Assembly (NCBI RefSeq): GCF_003860405.1
Contig: NZ_CP034170.1
Span: 2,294,001-2,358,000 of the forward strand
DNA: 64,000 bases
Direction: 5' to 3'
Origin: Nakamurella antarctica
GTDB taxonomy: Bacteria; Actinomycetota; Actinomycetes; Mycobacteriales; Nakamurellaceae
Under the pieces are notes generated by a model, which was not told where the DNA came from, ran no database searches, and saw nothing but the letters and a program-made list of their open reading frames with translations. Shown piece by piece: positions 1 through 9,856 of this stretch. Each line of letters starts with the position of its first letter. Positions within the stretch are counted from its first letter, which is position 1. The position numbers and the translations under genes were made by a program.

Positions 1-209
1 GCTGCAACCTCCAGCGCCGTGTCGTGAGCCCTGTCAAGATCAGAGGAGACGATGACACCCGGGGCAAGCGCCGCCACCGAGGGCGCCGCCGCCACCGCTT
101 GGCTGCGGCCCACTGCGTTGAGCGCAATATTGCTATGGCCCTGCATTCGGAACGCAACATTCCAGTCCGTCTGGCCGTGGCGCATCAGGACAAGGCGTTC
201 CAGGGTCAT
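1..209 (-). CDS. Histidine phosphatase family protein, N-terminal part (cut by window edge)
   Basis: Only the first 69 codons lie in the window. The frame opens with a short beta strand (LVLM) and the phosphatase signature RHGQTDWN at residues 10-17, whose Arg and His form the phosphohistidine pocket of this superfamily. The ATG at 209 shares four bases (ATGA) with the rsfS stop, so translation is probably coupled. In mycobacteria the gene after rsfS is glucosyl-3-phosphoglycerate phosphatase (gpgP); that identity is inferred here from position and fold only, and another phosphoglycerate-mutase-like phosphatase is possible. Confidence 0.85.
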   Translation of the reverse strand, partial: MTLERLVLMRHGQTDWNVAFRMQGHSNIALNAVGRSQAVAAAPSVAALAPGVIVSSDLDRAHDTALEVA

Positions 210-832
210 CCCAAGTCCTTGCTGGTCACCTCTGAATGATCATCATCCTCGTCTGGATCGGATCCGTCACCGAGCTCTGACTCGAGTTCTGCTAGTTCCT
301 CGTCTTCGTCCTGGCTGAGGGTGCCAGCACTGCCGCCGTCGAAATCGCGGACAATACCTGCCGCTGCGGCGGACAAGTCGGCCATTGCGGCGCTGGGGAG
401 CGAGTACTCCGCGCCACCTAGCTGATCCTCTGGCACCTTTGCGAGGTCCTCGATCGTGAGGTTAGGACCATCCGGGCCTTCCTCGTAAGCGAAAGTCGGG
501 CAGTCGCGCCAAAGCCTCTCGAGTGCATAGAACACTCTCTCCTCGTTGTGCTGGACGTGCACCACGATGTCGAGGAAGTCGAGAAGAACCCAACGACCGT
601 CCTTTTCGCCCTCCCGACGGGTCGGCTTCACACCGAGCTTACGAAGCTGCTCTTCGACCTCGTCCACGATCGCCGAAACCTGGCGTTCGTTGGAGCCCGA
701 TGCGATTACGAAGGCGTCGGTGATGGCCAATCGATCGGACACATCGATAATCACCACGTTCTGGGCCAACTTGTCCGCTGCCGCATGTGCGGCCGCCAAG
801 GCCAGTGTGCGAGCGGAATCTGTTGCAGTCAC
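206..832 (-). CDS. rsfS: Ribosome silencing factor RsfS
   Basis: A 208-residue protein whose first ~120 residues match the RsfS/Iojap family, which binds ribosomal protein L14 and blocks subunit joining in starved cells. Recognisable family stretches are [12 protein letters not shown] and [15 protein letters not shown]. The remaining ~85 residues are a strongly acidic tail ([20 protein letters not shown]), longer than in most bacterial homologues, which are about 105-130 residues. The start is GTG at 832, preceded by GGGAGAG and overlapping the nadD stop (GTGA). It sits between nadD and a histidine phosphatase, as in mycobacteria. The role of the acidic tail is unknown. Confidence 0.93.
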   Translation of the reverse strand: MTATDSARTLALAAAHAAADKLAQNVVIIDVSDRLAITDAFVIASGSNERQVSAIVDEVEEQLRKLGVKPTRREGEKDGRWVLLDFLDIVVHVQHNEERVFYALERLWRDCPTFAYEEGPDGPNLTIEDLAKVPEDQLGGAEYSLPSAAMADLSAAAAGIVRDFDGGSAGTLSQDEDEELAELESELGDGSDPDEDDDHSEVTSKDLG

Positions 833-1581
833 TGCTCTCCCTCAAAACTTTCAGTAATTTCTTTCGCGATACCAGGCGGCAACACGATGCCGTCCGGTCT
901 GTGTTCTGGTTCCGGCACTCTTCGTCGGTGCTCGCCGGAATCCTCTTGGTACAGCCTATGTTTGGCGATGTATTGCACAACGCCGTCCGGTACCAGATAC
1001 CACACCGGGCCGCCGCCGCGCACTCGCGCTCGGCAGTCTGTGGATGAGATGGCCAACGCCGGAACTTCCATCAACGTGACGGCATCCGGCGGCAACGTCA
1101 ACTCGGCCATGCTGTAGCCAGGCCTGGTGACACCGATGAAATGTGCCAAGCCAAACACCTGGGCGACATTCTTCCAACTCATTATGGCGGTCAAAGCATC
1201 TGCGCCCGTGATGAAAAACCAGTCAGCTTCCGGGTCGGTCCGGCGCAGATCGGTGAGCGTATCGACGGTGTAAGTCGGTCCGGGGCGGTCAATGTCGACT
1301 CGTGAAACGGAGAACCGCGGGTTGGCTGCGGTGGCGATTACGGTCATCAGGTAGCGGTCTTCCGCAGGTGTCACGCCAGCCTTCTGCCACGGTTGCCCGG
1401 TGGGGACGAAGATAACCTCGTCAAGGTCGAACCTGTCCGCTACTTCGCTCGCCGCCACGAGGTGGCCGTGGTGGATCGGGTCGAAGGTGCCACCCATAAT
1501 TCCGATACGCCGGCGGGCCCCGCTGTGCCTGGTGATCGGACTCATAAAAACGCCACCGTTGGCGGCGGCGGCGCGGGTCAT
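829..1581 (-). CDS. nadD: Nicotinate-nucleotide adenylyltransferase NadD
   Basis: Transfers AMP from ATP to nicotinate mononucleotide, the penultimate step of NAD synthesis in the cytosol. The nucleotidyltransferase signature [12 protein letters not shown] is near residues 30-41, and [11 protein letters not shown] matches the ISSTxIR motif near the C-terminus. The ATG at 1581 overlaps the proA stop by ATGA; a second ATG at 1545 would still leave the whole domain intact, so the exact start is uncertain. The C-terminal ~35 residues ([11 protein letters not shown]) extend past the usual domain end. It is coupled to rsfS downstream. Confidence 0.94.
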   Translation of the reverse strand: MTRAAAANGGVFMSPITRHSGARRRIGIMGGTFDPIHHGHLVAASEVADRFDLDEVIFVPTGQPWQKAGVTPAEDRYLMTVIATAANPRFSVSRVDIDRPGPTYTVDTLTDLRRTDPEADWFFITGADALTAIMSWKNVAQVFGLAHFIGVTRPGYSMAELTLPPDAVTLMEVPALAISSTDCRARVRGGGPVWYLVPDGVVQYIAKHRLYQEDSGEHRRRVPEPEHRPDGIVLPPGIAKEITESFEGEQ

Positions 1582-2876
1582 GAAACCGGCCGAATCTGCC
1601 CGGTTCCGATGACGATGTACTTAGTAGAGGTGAGTTCGGCCAGACCCATTGGTCCGCGCGCATGCAGCTTTTGGGTGGAGATTCCCATCTCGGCACCGAA
1701 CCCGAACTGGCCGCCGTCCGTGAAACCCGTTGATGCATTGACCATGACAGCTGCGGCGTCGACCCTGCGCGTGAACTCATTGGCAGATGCCAGGTCCGAC
1801 GTCACGATTGCTTCGGTGTGGCCGGTCGAGTGCGCTGCAATATGGGCCAGCGCTGCTTCGAAGTTGTCGACCACGGCTGCGGCGATATCCATTGAAAGGT
1901 ACTCAGCGTCGAAGTCAGCCTCGGTCGCGGGTACGGTACCACCGATGAGCGCCGACACTCTTGCATCGGCGTGGACTGTGACACCTGCTTCTTGGAGTGC
2001 CCCCACCAAGGCGGGAACTGCAACATCAGCGATATCGGCGTGGATCAACAGGGTCTCGGCGGCGTTGCACACACTGGGGCGACGGGTCTTCGAATTGAGC
2101 ACGATGTTGCGCGCCATCTCAAGATCTGCGGAGGCATCAACGAAGACGTGCACATTCCCCACGCCGGTCTCGATTACAGGAACGGTTGAGCCGTCCACCA
2201 CCGCTTTGATCAGACCTGCGCCGCCGCGCGGGATAATCACGTCCACTAATCCGCGCGCGGTCATCAGGTGTTTCACCGAATCCCGATCGGTGCCAGGCAC
2301 CAATTGCACCGCGTCAGCTGGCAGTCCTGATTCCACAGCAGCCGCGGACAGAATGCCTACGAGGGCGCGATTCGAGGCATACGCAGAAGCAGAACCGCGC
2401 AGCAGAACGGCATTTGACGATTTTAGCGCGATCCCCGCGGCATCAACCGTGACGTTGGGGCGCGCTTCGTAAATGATTGCCACCACCCCGAGGGGAACCC
2501 TGACCTGTTGCAAGTGCAACCCGTTGGGCAGCACCGAACCCCGAACGGCGACACCCACCGGATCAGGAAGGGCGATAAGTTCTTCGAGCCCGAGCGCCAT
2601 CGCTTCCACGCGCAGTGGGTCAAGGCGCAGCCTGTCGATGAGCGCGTCACTGACGCCCGCGCTCGCGGCGGCTGCGACATCCTCAGCGTTGGCAGACATA
2701 ATTGCGGCCGATTGTTTGCGGATTGCGTTCGCCATCCCCTGCAACGCAGCATCTTTCGCAGCGCTAGACAACACAGCGAGGTGCGGAGCAACCGCCTTCG
2801 CCCTGGCTGCTACCGCCAGGACTTCCTCCCGAGTTACCTCGACAGTCCGGTTGGCCTGAGTTCGCATCGTCGTCAT
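1578..2876 (-). CDS. proA: Glutamate-5-semialdehyde dehydrogenase (gamma-glutamyl phosphate reductase)
   Basis: Second enzyme of proline synthesis: NADPH-dependent reduction of glutamyl-5-phosphate to glutamate semialdehyde. The aldehyde-dehydrogenase fold carries the catalytic cysteine in [13 protein letters not shown], plus the family stretches [13 protein letters not shown] and [10 protein letters not shown] longer frame reaches 2969, but ATG at 2876 (MTTMRTQ) overlaps the proB stop by ATGA and gives the usual length (432 residues), so that start was chosen. It is coupled to proB upstream and nadD downstream. Confidence 0.95.
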   Translation of the reverse strand: MTTMRTQANRTVEVTREEVLAVAARAKAVAPHLAVLSSAAKDAALQGMANAIRKQSAAIMSANAEDVAAAASAGVSDALIDRLRLDPLRVEAMALGLEELIALPDPVGVAVRGSVLPNGLHLQQVRVPLGVVAIIYEARPNVTVDAAGIALKSSNAVLLRGSASAYASNRALVGILSAAAVESGLPADAVQLVPGTDRDSVKHLMTARGLVDVIIPRGGAGLIKAVVDGSTVPVIETGVGNVHVFVDASADLEMARNIVLNSKTRRPSVCNAAETLLIHADIADVAVPALVGALQEAGVTVHADARVSALIGGTVPATEADFDAEYLSMDIAAAVVDNFEAALAHIAAHSTGHTEAIVTSDLASANEFTRRVDAAAVMVNASTGFTDGGQFGFGAEMGISTQKLHARGPMGLAELTSTKYIVIGTGQIRPVS

Positions 2877-3997
2877 ATCGCCACCACATCGTCGGCGTGC
2901 ACCACTTCGTGCCGCTGCTCCACCGGCAGATCTGCCAGCGTCCGGCCAATCATGGCCACTAACTCGCACGCGTCGTGTCCCACGAAACCGCGCGCAACGA
3001 TCGCTCCAGCGGGGTCCAGCAGGTCCACCACATCGCCGGCTTCGAAATCACCGGCATGTCCGGTGATGCCGGCTGGCAGGAGGGACTTACGCCGGCCGAT
3101 CACCGCCGCGACAGCACCCGCATCGAGAGAAATGGTTCCGGCCGAGGTAGCGGCGTGACGCAGCCAAAAAAGCCGAGCGTTGGTGCGCCGTGGCGCTGAC
3201 TCAAACGCGGTTCCCACAACCGGACCGGCAGATTCAGTGGACAACGCCAGGGCCGCATCGGAGGCCGATGCCAACAGCACCGGGATCCCTGCGCCGGTAG
3301 CGGTGGTGGCCGCCGTCAGTTTGGAGGCCATCCCGCCGGTGCCGACATCGCTTCCGGCTGCCCCGATGTCGATACCCTCTAAGTCGGTGGCGGTCTGGAC
3401 CGTTGATACCTTCAGCGACCCCGGCAGGCGAGGATCACCTGTGTAAAGCCCGTCGACGTCCGACAACAACACCAGCGCGTCGGCGCCGACCAGGTGCGCG
3501 ACCAGCGCCGCAAGCTTGTCGTTGTCGCCGAACCGGATCTCCTGGGTGGCCACGGTGTCGTTTTCGTTGACGACGGGCACAACCCCGAACTGCAGCAACT
3601 TGCTCATAGTGCGCTGAGCATTGCGATAGTGCGAGCGGCGAACCACATCATCGGTGGTCAACAGCACTTGACCGACCGTCAAACCAAACCGACTGAAAGA
3701 ACCCGCATACTGCTCGATCAGCAGCAGCTGCCCTACCGAGGCTGACGCTTGCTGGGTGGCAAGGTCTTTCGGCCTGCGCCGAAGCCCGAGTGGCGCGAGA
3801 CCAGCGGCGATAGCACCGGAGGACACCAACACGACGTGGGAGCCAGCCAGTTGGCGGGCCGCCAGCGCGTCTACCAGTCCATCGAGTCGTGCGCGGTCCA
3901 ACCCTCCCGCTGACGTGGTGAGCGAGGACGATCCAACTTTGACGACAATGACCTTGGCCGCAGCTACGGCGCGGCGGGCCAAGTTCGGCCCGGCCAC
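2873..3997 (-). CDS. proB: Glutamate 5-kinase
   Basis: Phosphorylates glutamate with ATP to start proline synthesis and is usually feedback-inhibited by proline. The N-terminal ~250 residues are the amino-acid-kinase domain ([36 protein letters not shown]). The C-terminal ~90 residues form the PUA domain ([22 protein letters not shown] is its core region). Length, 374 residues, is normal. The start is GTG at 3997 with no clear Shine-Dalgarno sequence, and 92 bp separate it from the obg stop, so it may have its own promoter or be read through from obg. It overlaps proA by ATGA. Confidence 0.95.
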   Translation of the reverse strand: MAGPNLARRAVAAAKVIVVKVGSSSLTTSAGGLDRARLDGLVDALAARQLAGSHVVLVSSGAIAAGLAPLGLRRRPKDLATQQASASVGQLLLIEQYAGSFSRFGLTVGQVLLTTDDVVRRSHYRNAQRTMSKLLQFGVVPVVNENDTVATQEIRFGDNDKLAALVAHLVGADALVLLSDVDGLYTGDPRLPGSLKVSTVQTATDLEGIDIGAAGSDVGTGGMASKLTAATTATGAGIPVLLASASDAALALSTESAGPVVGTAFESAPRRTNARLFWLRHAATSAGTISLDAGAVAAVIGRRKSLLPAGITGHAGDFEAGDVVDLLDPAGAIVARGFVGHDACELVAMIGRTLADLPVEQRHEVVHADDVVAI

Positions 3998-4089
3998 AGT
4001 AGCGATAGCGGCTTCGGGGCAGCAGAAAGCCGCGTCGCGGCGACCTTCTCGTCCCCAGCTGCGACCGGCGCTACCGATGACGACACGGC

Positions 4090-5658
4090 TCAGCGACCAC
4101 CCTCGACGAAGTCACCCGATGCGTCCGCCACGTGCTCTGCGTCTGCCTGCCCGGGGCCACTTTCTGGATGCATGCCCTGCTCGAGTTCGGACCGCAACCG
4201 GTCGAGGTCAAGGTCATCAAACTCATGGCCTTCCACGTCCAGACCGCGCCGTAATCTATGCAGCGCCTTGCGCTCGGTGGCACCAACCCGCAACGTCTGC
4301 TCGAGGCGAACATCGCCGCCGCGGCCAATCTGCATGACGTCGATTCCAGCCAGTGTTGTTGGCTCCCAATCGAACGTGACGGGACCGATGGTGACGGGCG
4401 CACCGGGCCGAGCACCCTTCTTCGCCAACTCGTGTTCCACCCCAAGCCTGGCAAGGCGGTCGGCGAGGAAGCCGATAGCTTCGTCATTAGTGAAGTCGGT
4501 TTGCTTGATCCACCGTTCGGGCCTTGTCCCGATGACGATGAAGCCGCCGTCGATTTCCGGGTCTTCCTTCACAACGAATTGCGGTGCGTTGACAGCCTTG
4601 GGGCGCAACACGATTCGCTCGGCGGCGGCCTTCGGGCGTGCCTCCCGGTCAGCGCGAACCACCTCGGCGAGAGCAAACGTGAGCTCTCGCAAACCTTCTC
4701 GGCTTGCCGTGGAAATTTCGAACACCTGGTATCCCGCAGCTTCGAGATCCGGTTTAACCAGATCGGCGAGCTCACGCGCCTCCGGCACATCCATCTTGTT
4801 GAGCACGACGACTCTGGGGCGATCTGCCAGGTCGGTGGCCAATGATGGTGTGTACTCACGGAGTTCGTGTTCCAGGGCCTCAATGTCGGACTGTGGATCG
4901 CGATCGCCTTCGAAGGTGGCGCAGTCGACAACGTGGACCAGCACCGAGCAGCGTTCGATATGGCGAAGGAAATCTAGGCCCAGGCCCTTACCCTGCGACG
5001 CACCGGGGATGAGACCCGGCACATCGGCAATGGTGAAGATCTCGCTGCCAGCGCTGACCACCCCCAGGTTGGGGCTCAAGGTGGTGAAAGGGTAGTCGGC
5101 AATTTTCGGCTTCGCGGCAGAAAGGACCGAAACCAACGATGATTTGCCTGCAGACGGGAACCCCACGAGACCAACGTCGGCCACCGACTTGAGTTCCAAC
5201 GTGATGTCAACAACTTCACCGGTCTCGCCGAGCAGTGCGAAACCCGGCGCCTTGCGGGCCCGAGATGCCAGAGCGAAGTTACCGAGACCACCGCGACCAC
5301 CCATGGCAGCCACGAAGCGCGTTCCGGCTCCCACCAGGTCGACCAGGATCTCGCCCTGCTCGTCCAGGATCACTGTGCCGTCGGGCACCCGAAGCTCCAA
5401 GTTTTCGCCCTGAGCACCGTCGCGGTTGTCACCCGCTCCCGGCTTACCGTTGCCGGCCCTCGCGTGTGGCCGGAAGTGAAAGTCGAGCAGAGTGTGCACA
5501 TTTGGGTCCACGACGAGGGTGACGTTCCCACCGTTACCTCCATTGCCTCCATCAGGTCCACCGAGGGGCTTGAATTTCTCACGGTGCACGGAGGAACAAC
5601 CGTGCCCGCCATCGCCGGCCTGCAGGTGCAGCACGGTGCGATCGATAAAGCGGGCCAT
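4090..5658 (-). CDS. obgE: GTPase Obg/CgtA
   Basis: Essential GTPase acting in 50S subunit assembly and stress signalling. The glycine-rich Obg fold occupies about residues 2-160 ([15 protein letters not shown]). The G domain follows, with the P-loop GFPSAGKSS near 164, switch [12 protein letters not shown] and NKMD. An OCT domain then leads into an acidic tail, giving 522 residues. The frame stays open to 5688, but ATG at 5658 (MARFIDRT) is preceded by GGAGAA at a good distance and matches the family N-terminus. It lies 133 bp after rpmA in the rplU-rpmA-obg cluster conserved across bacteria. Confidence 0.96.
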   Translation of the reverse strand: MARFIDRTVLHLQAGDGGHGCSSVHREKFKPLGGPDGGNGGNGGNVTLVVDPNVHTLLDFHFRPHARAGNGKPGAGDNRDGAQGENLELRVPDGTVILDEQGEILVDLVGAGTRFVAAMGGRGGLGNFALASRARKAPGFALLGETGEVVDITLELKSVADVGLVGFPSAGKSSLVSVLSAAKPKIADYPFTTLSPNLGVVSAGSEIFTIADVPGLIPGASQGKGLGLDFLRHIERCSVLVHVVDCATFEGDRDPQSDIEALEHELREYTPSLATDLADRPRVVVLNKMDVPEARELADLVKPDLEAAGYQVFEISTASREGLRELTFALAEVVRADREARPKAAAERIVLRPKAVNAPQFVVKEDPEIDGGFIVIGTRPERWIKQTDFTNDEAIGFLADRLARLGVEHELAKKGARPGAPVTIGPVTFDWEPTTLAGIDVMQIGRGGDVRLEQTLRVGATERKALHRLRRGLDVEGHEFDDLDLDRLRSELEQGMHPESGPGQADAEHVADASGDFVEGGR

Positions 5659-5791
5659 CTGTGTTCTCCAAAGTCTGCTGATACTCATGAACTGCTGTAC
5701 AAACCGACGAGGGGCGAGCCCGAAAATCCGGACTCGCCCCTCGCCTACGAAAATCTGAAATCAACGACTGCCTTGCGGCCATGCCGACGAT

Positions 5792-6076
5792 TTAAGCGGA
5801 AACCGCTTCAGCTGCTGCTAAAACCGGAGCCACGACGATGTTGACCGTCTTACGACCGCGCTTCTTGCCGAACTCCACTGCGCCGGCGCTCAGCGCGAAC
5901 AACGTGTCGTCCTTGCCGATTCCGACGAGCACGCCCGGGTGGAACTTGGTGCCGCGCTGGCGGACGAGGATCTCGCCGGCGCTGACAACCTGGCCGCCGA
6001 AACGCTTGACGCCCAACCGCTGTGCATTCGAATCGCGACCGTTCTTAGAACTGGACGCGCCCTTTTTATGTGCCAT
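5792..6076 (-). CDS. rpmA: 50S ribosomal protein L27
   Basis: A 94-residue L27 with the canonical N-terminus [16 protein letters not shown], whose tail reaches the peptidyl-transferase centre; there is no Firmicutes-type cleaved leader. The core [23 protein letters not shown] is intact, and the tail after residue ~80 is Ala/Val-rich. A purine-rich site (AAGGTAGGCG) precedes the ATG. It is 15 bp downstream of rplU and almost certainly cotranscribed with it. Confidence 0.97.
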   Translation of the reverse strand: MAHKKGASSSKNGRDSNAQRLGVKRFGGQVVSAGEILVRQRGTKFHPGVLVGIGKDDTLFALSAGAVEFGKKRGRKTVNIVVAPVLAAAEAVSA

Positions 6077-6091
6077 GTTATTCGCCTACCT

Positions 6092-6403
6092 TCAGCCGAG
6101 GGAGATGCCGGTGACCTTGACCTGGGTAAGCGGCTGGCGGTGGCCCTGTCGCTTGTGGTACCCGGTCTTGTTCTTGAACTTGTGGATGATGATCTTCGGT
6201 CCCTTGGTGTGGGCCACGAGCTCGGCGGAGACGCTGGCCTTGGCCAACTCTTCCGCTCCCACTGTGACGCTGTCACCATCGACGACCATGATGGCCGCAA
6301 GGTCGACGGCAGCACCGGGCGCACCTTCGAGCTTCTCGACCTCGATGATGTCTCCCTGAGCAACCTTGTACTGCTTGCCGCCGGTCTTAACGATCGCGTA
6401 CAT
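6092..6403 (-). CDS. rplU: 50S ribosomal protein L21
   Basis: A 103-residue L21, an early-assembly 23S rRNA-binding protein. Signature stretches are [14 protein letters not shown] at the start and [15 protein letters not shown] near the end. AGGAAGG lies about 13 bases upstream of the ATG. It opens the rplU-rpmA-obg cluster; the 279-bp gap behind it must hold the promoter and may hold a leader that regulates the ribosomal proteins. Confidence 0.97.
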   Translation of the reverse strand: MYAIVKTGGKQYKVAQGDIIEVEKLEGAPGAAVDLAAIMVVDGDSVTVGAEELAKASVSAELVAHTKGPKIIIHKFKNKTGYHKRQGHRQPLTQVKVTGISLG

Positions 6404-6682
6404 CGCGGACGCGCCTTCCTGCCTTGAGTTTCAATTACGTGGTGTCTACAGAGATTGCAGCTGATGCGACTCGTCATATCCCAGACGCACCCGCTACAGC
6501 TGAACCATGGCTTCTTCGTAAAAGAGGCCTTGGGCAACCCTTGGATCAGCGCGAAACGGCGTTCCGCGCCCATGGCCAACAACAAATGTCGGCCGACGAT
6601 TCAGAATACGCGGCGACCGCCCTTGGAAGCAAACCGGCCAGAGCCCTGGGGCAGCGGACTGAACGATCGCCCCCAAAGGCTC
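6404..6682 (-). other. Intergenic region rne to rplU, with a hairpin after rne
   Basis: No convincing gene is present in these 279 bp. Directly after the rne stop, bases 6641-6682 can pair (GAGCC with GGCTC, then GGGG with CCCC inside), but no T-run follows on the minus strand, so this is at best a weak terminator or an RNA-processing hairpin. The remainder should carry the rplU promoter and 5' leader; I could not place a strong -35/-10 pair. Confidence 0.4.
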
Positions 6683-9600
6683 TCACTCCTTGGGTGGCCC
6701 TGCAGGTCGAGAAGCCGCACGGCGGCGTCTCGGAGCTGCCGCTACTGGCTGTTCGGGCGAATCCCCCAGCGGCGTTACGACAACCTTTATGGGATCAGGA
6801 CTGAGGTCGGCAACGACGGGCACAGACTCTGTAGCGGCTGGCGCCGATTCGGTTGCCGTGGCCGACTGACCCTCGCCCGCACTCTTACCCCGACCACCAC
6901 GGCCACCCCGACCACCGCGGCGACGGCTGGTCTTTGCATCACCATCCGGCGCCTGCGCTGCTGCCGAAGATTCGACAGCACCTTCCGGTTCAGTGGCCGA
7001 CTCCGCTGACTCCGCCTTTGCCAAGGGCTGGCTCGTTGCGGCTTGACTGGGCGAACTGTCGGACGTCGCCGGAAGAACGATGACAGCGCCTTCAGCACTC
7101 GGATTCGGCGCACCTGCCGGACGTCCCGCCGCCCTGCGGCGCCTGCGGCCCGCGGGAACGATTTCGGCTTCATCTGAAGCATCGACGGAGCGCTCACTAC
7201 CACCCGCGTCCATCAAGGGGGTCTCTGCAGCGGCAACCGAAGCGGCGTCGTCCCCAGCGCCGGAAGAAGCAGCGTCCGAAGAGGCAGCCGCAGTTGCAGC
7301 CAGCTCCGACTTCACGAGAGCAGCCGCATCCTCGGCAGCGCGCCGCTCGGCGAAACTCGGCGGCTTCGGTCCACGTGGGTCGCGCTGCGGTGGCGTCACC
7401 TGCGGCAGCGATGCGGCAAAGGCTTCATCGGACTCTGCGGGTGCCGTCGGGTTCCGGTCCTGGTCACGGCTGCCGCCATCACGGCTGCGACGACGACCGC
7501 TGCGATCATTCCCGTTGCGATCCGATGACGATGACGATGACGATGACGACGACGACGAACCAGCGCCATTGCGATCGAACCCACCCTGGCGTTCCTGGAC
7601 AAACTCCGGCATTCCGGCGTCGACGGGGACATCATGCAGCACGATGCCGCGTCCATGGCAATGCTCGCAGAGCTCGGAGAAGGCCTCCACCAGCCCGGTG
7701 CCCATTTTCTTGCGCGTCATCTGAACCAGACCTAAAGACGTTACTTCGGCTACCTGATGACGGGTCCGGTCGCGGCCCAGACATTCGGTCAACCGTCGCA
7801 ACACCAAATCGCGGTTCGCTTCCAGCACCATATCGATGAAGTCGACAACGATGATGCCGCCGATATCGCGCAGACGCATCTGCCGAACAACCTCTTCGGC
7901 GGCTTCGAGGTTGTTCTTCGTCACGGTCTCTTCGAGGTTGCCCCCAGAACCGGTGTACTTGCCGGTGTTGACGTCGACGACCGTCATCGCCTCGGTGCGG
8001 TCGATAACGAGAGAGCCGCCAGAGGGTAGGTGCACCTTGCGTTCCAATGCTTTGGCGATTTGCTCATCCACCCGGTAAGCAGCGAAAACATCGGTGCGCC
8101 CCTCGAATCGGACCACCCGCTCGGCCAATTCTGGCGCCACCTGCTCCACGTAGCCGTGCAGCGACTCCCAGGCCTCGTCGCCGTCGATGACGAGCTTGGT
8201 GATATCGGAGTTGAACAAGTCGCGCACAACTTTGATCAGGGTGTCCGGCTCCGAATACAGCTGCTCCGGGGCATTGGACTTCAGGCCTGCCCGGCGCGAA
8301 ATCTCGGTCCACTGGGCCTGAAGGCGCTCAACATCGCGCACCAGCTCTTCCTCGGAGACTCCCTCGGCGGCGGTCCGAATAATGACGCCCGCATCTTCGG
8401 GCACAATACGATCCAAAATGGCCTTCAAGCGCTTGCGCTCAACATCGGGCAGCTTGCGAGAGATGCCCGTCGCTCCCCCGTTCGGTACGTACACCAAGAA
8501 GCGCCCGGGGAGGGAGATTTGGCTCGTCAGACGCGAACCCTTGTGCCCCACCGGGTCTTTCGAGACCTGGACAAGAAGGGTGTCGCCCCCGGAGAAAGCG
8601 GTTTCAATCTTTCGGAACTTGCCAGCCAACCCTGCGGCGTCCCAGTTGACCTCACCCGCGTACAGCACGGCATTACGACCACGGCCAATATCGACGAAGG
8701 CAGCTTCCATCGAGGGCAGCACGTTTTGAACGCGGCCCAGGTAGATGCTGCCGATCATCGACGCTGAACCGGCTTTGGAGACAAAATGCTCGACGAGCAC
8801 ACCGTCCTCAAGCAGGGCGACCTGCGCTAAGTCCCCGCGCTGGCGAACTGCCATCACACGCTCAACAGACTCACGACGCGCGAGAAACTCCGCCTCCGTG
8901 AGGATTTGCGGACGCCTACGCGTCTGCAGCGAATCACGCCTGCGTTGCCGCTTTGCTTCGAGGCGGGTTGATCCGCGCACACCCTGCACTTGGGACTCAG
9001 CGGATTTGACCTCGCGGACATGAACCACCGTGTCGGCTGGATCGTCGCCAGTCCGGCTGGCATCATCTGCGCCGCGTGCGCGGCGACGACGACGACGCCG
9101 GGAGGTGTTGCCGCCTTCGGCATCATCATCCTCCGAGTCCCGTACCGCGGCGTCACCAGGATTTACTGCACCACCCTCAGGAAGGTCTGATTCATTGTCT
9201 AAGGAGGCACCTGATTCGCCTTCGACGTCGTTTTCGGTTGCTTCCAACTCACGGTCGAAGCTGCGGCCGCGGCCACGGCGTCCCCGGCGGCGCCGGCGGC
9301 GGCTTTCGTCAGAAGACTCGTCGGCGTCACCCTCGTGCGCACCCGAGCCCTCAGGTGATTTCCGTGCCGAGACGGCAGCATCGACGATGCTGTCGAGGTC
9401 CACTAGCTTCGGTGATGCAGTGCCTGCTTCGCTTGCTTCGGCCGCCTGTTCGCTGGCCGTTGAAGAAGCGTCTTCGGCGGCCTTACCGCGGCGACGACGA
9501 GGGGGTCTCGGGGTCTCATCCGGCGCGAGGAAAAGCGGGGCCGCGGAGAAGGAGCCAGCGACGTTGCCACCCGCTGGGTTTACGGCGCCGGAGTCGCTGA

Positions 9601-9856
9601 AGACAAAGGCCGTATCGACAGGAGTATTTTCAGCGGCCACATCTGCAAAGCCCAGCAGCGCTGTGAGTACGGCCTGGGCAGGTTCGAGGGCAATTACTGA
9701 GGCCGCTGACTTCGCAGTGACGCCCTGGTCAGCCAGCGCGGCAATGATCGCTTTGGTGCTGACCCCCGCGCGTTTGGCCAGCTGATGGACCCGTGAGCGC
9801 GGCGGCAGGTCAGCAAGAGCGGTATCGAGTGCTGGGTTGGGCACTGGAGCGCTCAC
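6683..9856 (-). CDS. rne: Ribonuclease E/G (Rne) with IF2_N-like N-terminal domain
   Basis: Single-strand endoribonuclease central to mRNA decay and rRNA processing; 1057 residues. Order: an IF2_N-like helical domain at ~18-70 (RVHQLAKRAGVSTK); a charged low-complexity region to ~315 with Arg blocks (RRRRRRGRRGRGR); the S1/catalytic core from ~316 to ~740 with VVDVNTGK (catalytic Asp, ~625) and the zinc-link CEHCHGRG (~730); then a disordered tail with a 12-Ser run (~767-778) and Arg/Gly-rich GGRGGRGGRGK. The catalytic domain lies centrally, as is usual in Actinobacteria. GTG at 9856 overlaps the stop of the upstream IF2_N-like gene (GTGA), so the two are coupled. Confidence 0.94.
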   Translation of the reverse strand: MSAPVPNPALDTALADLPPRSRVHQLAKRAGVSTKAIIAALADQGVTAKSAASVIALEPAQAVLTALLGFADVAAENTPVDTAFVFSDSGAVNPAGGNVAGSFSAAPLFLAPDETPRPPRRRRGKAAEDASSTASEQAAEASEAGTASPKLVDLDSIVDAAVSARKSPEGSGAHEGDADESSDESRRRRRRGRRGRGRSFDRELEATENDVEGESGASLDNESDLPEGGAVNPGDAAVRDSEDDDAEGGNTSRRRRRRRARGADDASRTGDDPADTVVHVREVKSAESQVQGVRGSTRLEAKRQRRRDSLQTRRRPQILTEAEFLARRESVERVMAVRQRGDLAQVALLEDGVLVEHFVSKAGSASMIGSIYLGRVQNVLPSMEAAFVDIGRGRNAVLYAGEVNWDAAGLAGKFRKIETAFSGGDTLLVQVSKDPVGHKGSRLTSQISLPGRFLVYVPNGGATGISRKLPDVERKRLKAILDRIVPEDAGVIIRTAAEGVSEEELVRDVERLQAQWTEISRRAGLKSNAPEQLYSEPDTLIKVVRDLFNSDITKLVIDGDEAWESLHGYVEQVAPELAERVVRFEGRTDVFAAYRVDEQIAKALERKVHLPSGGSLVIDRTEAMTVVDVNTGKYTGSGGNLEETVTKNNLEAAEEVVRQMRLRDIGGIIVVDFIDMVLEANRDLVLRRLTECLGRDRTRHQVAEVTSLGLVQMTRKKMGTGLVEAFSELCEHCHGRGIVLHDVPVDAGMPEFVQERQGGFDRNGAGSSSSSSSSSSSSDRNGNDRSGRRRSRDGGSRDQDRNPTAPAESDEAFAASLPQVTPPQRDPRGPKPPSFAERRAAEDAAALVKSELAATAAASSDAASSGAGDDAASVAAAETPLMDAGGSERSVDASDEAEIVPAGRRRRRAAGRPAGAPNPSAEGAVIVLPATSDSSPSQAATSQPLAKAESAESATEPEGAVESSAAAQAPDGDAKTSRRRGGRGGRGGRGKSAGEGQSATATESAPAATESVPVVADLSPDPIKVVVTPLGDSPEQPVAAAPRRRRAASRPAGPPKE
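7523..7558 (-). repeat. Simple sequence repeat encoding 12 serines in Rne
   Basis: On the plus strand there are four CGATGA units (7523-7546) followed by four CGA units (7547-7558). Read on the minus strand they give twelve consecutive Ser codons in the Rne C-terminal tail. All units are multiples of three, so changes in copy number would lengthen or shorten the serine run without a frameshift. Confidence 0.95.

Noticed and set aside
1393-2472. Long plus-strand frame antisense to proA (359 codons)
   Set aside because: No family features, Ser/Thr/Ala-rich composition from reading a GC-rich gene in the complementary frame, and proA is unambiguous on the other strand.
7080-7724. Plus-strand frames opposite rne, including an Asp-rich run
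   Set aside because: The Asp run is just the complement of the poly-Ser repeat; no ribosome site and no domain.
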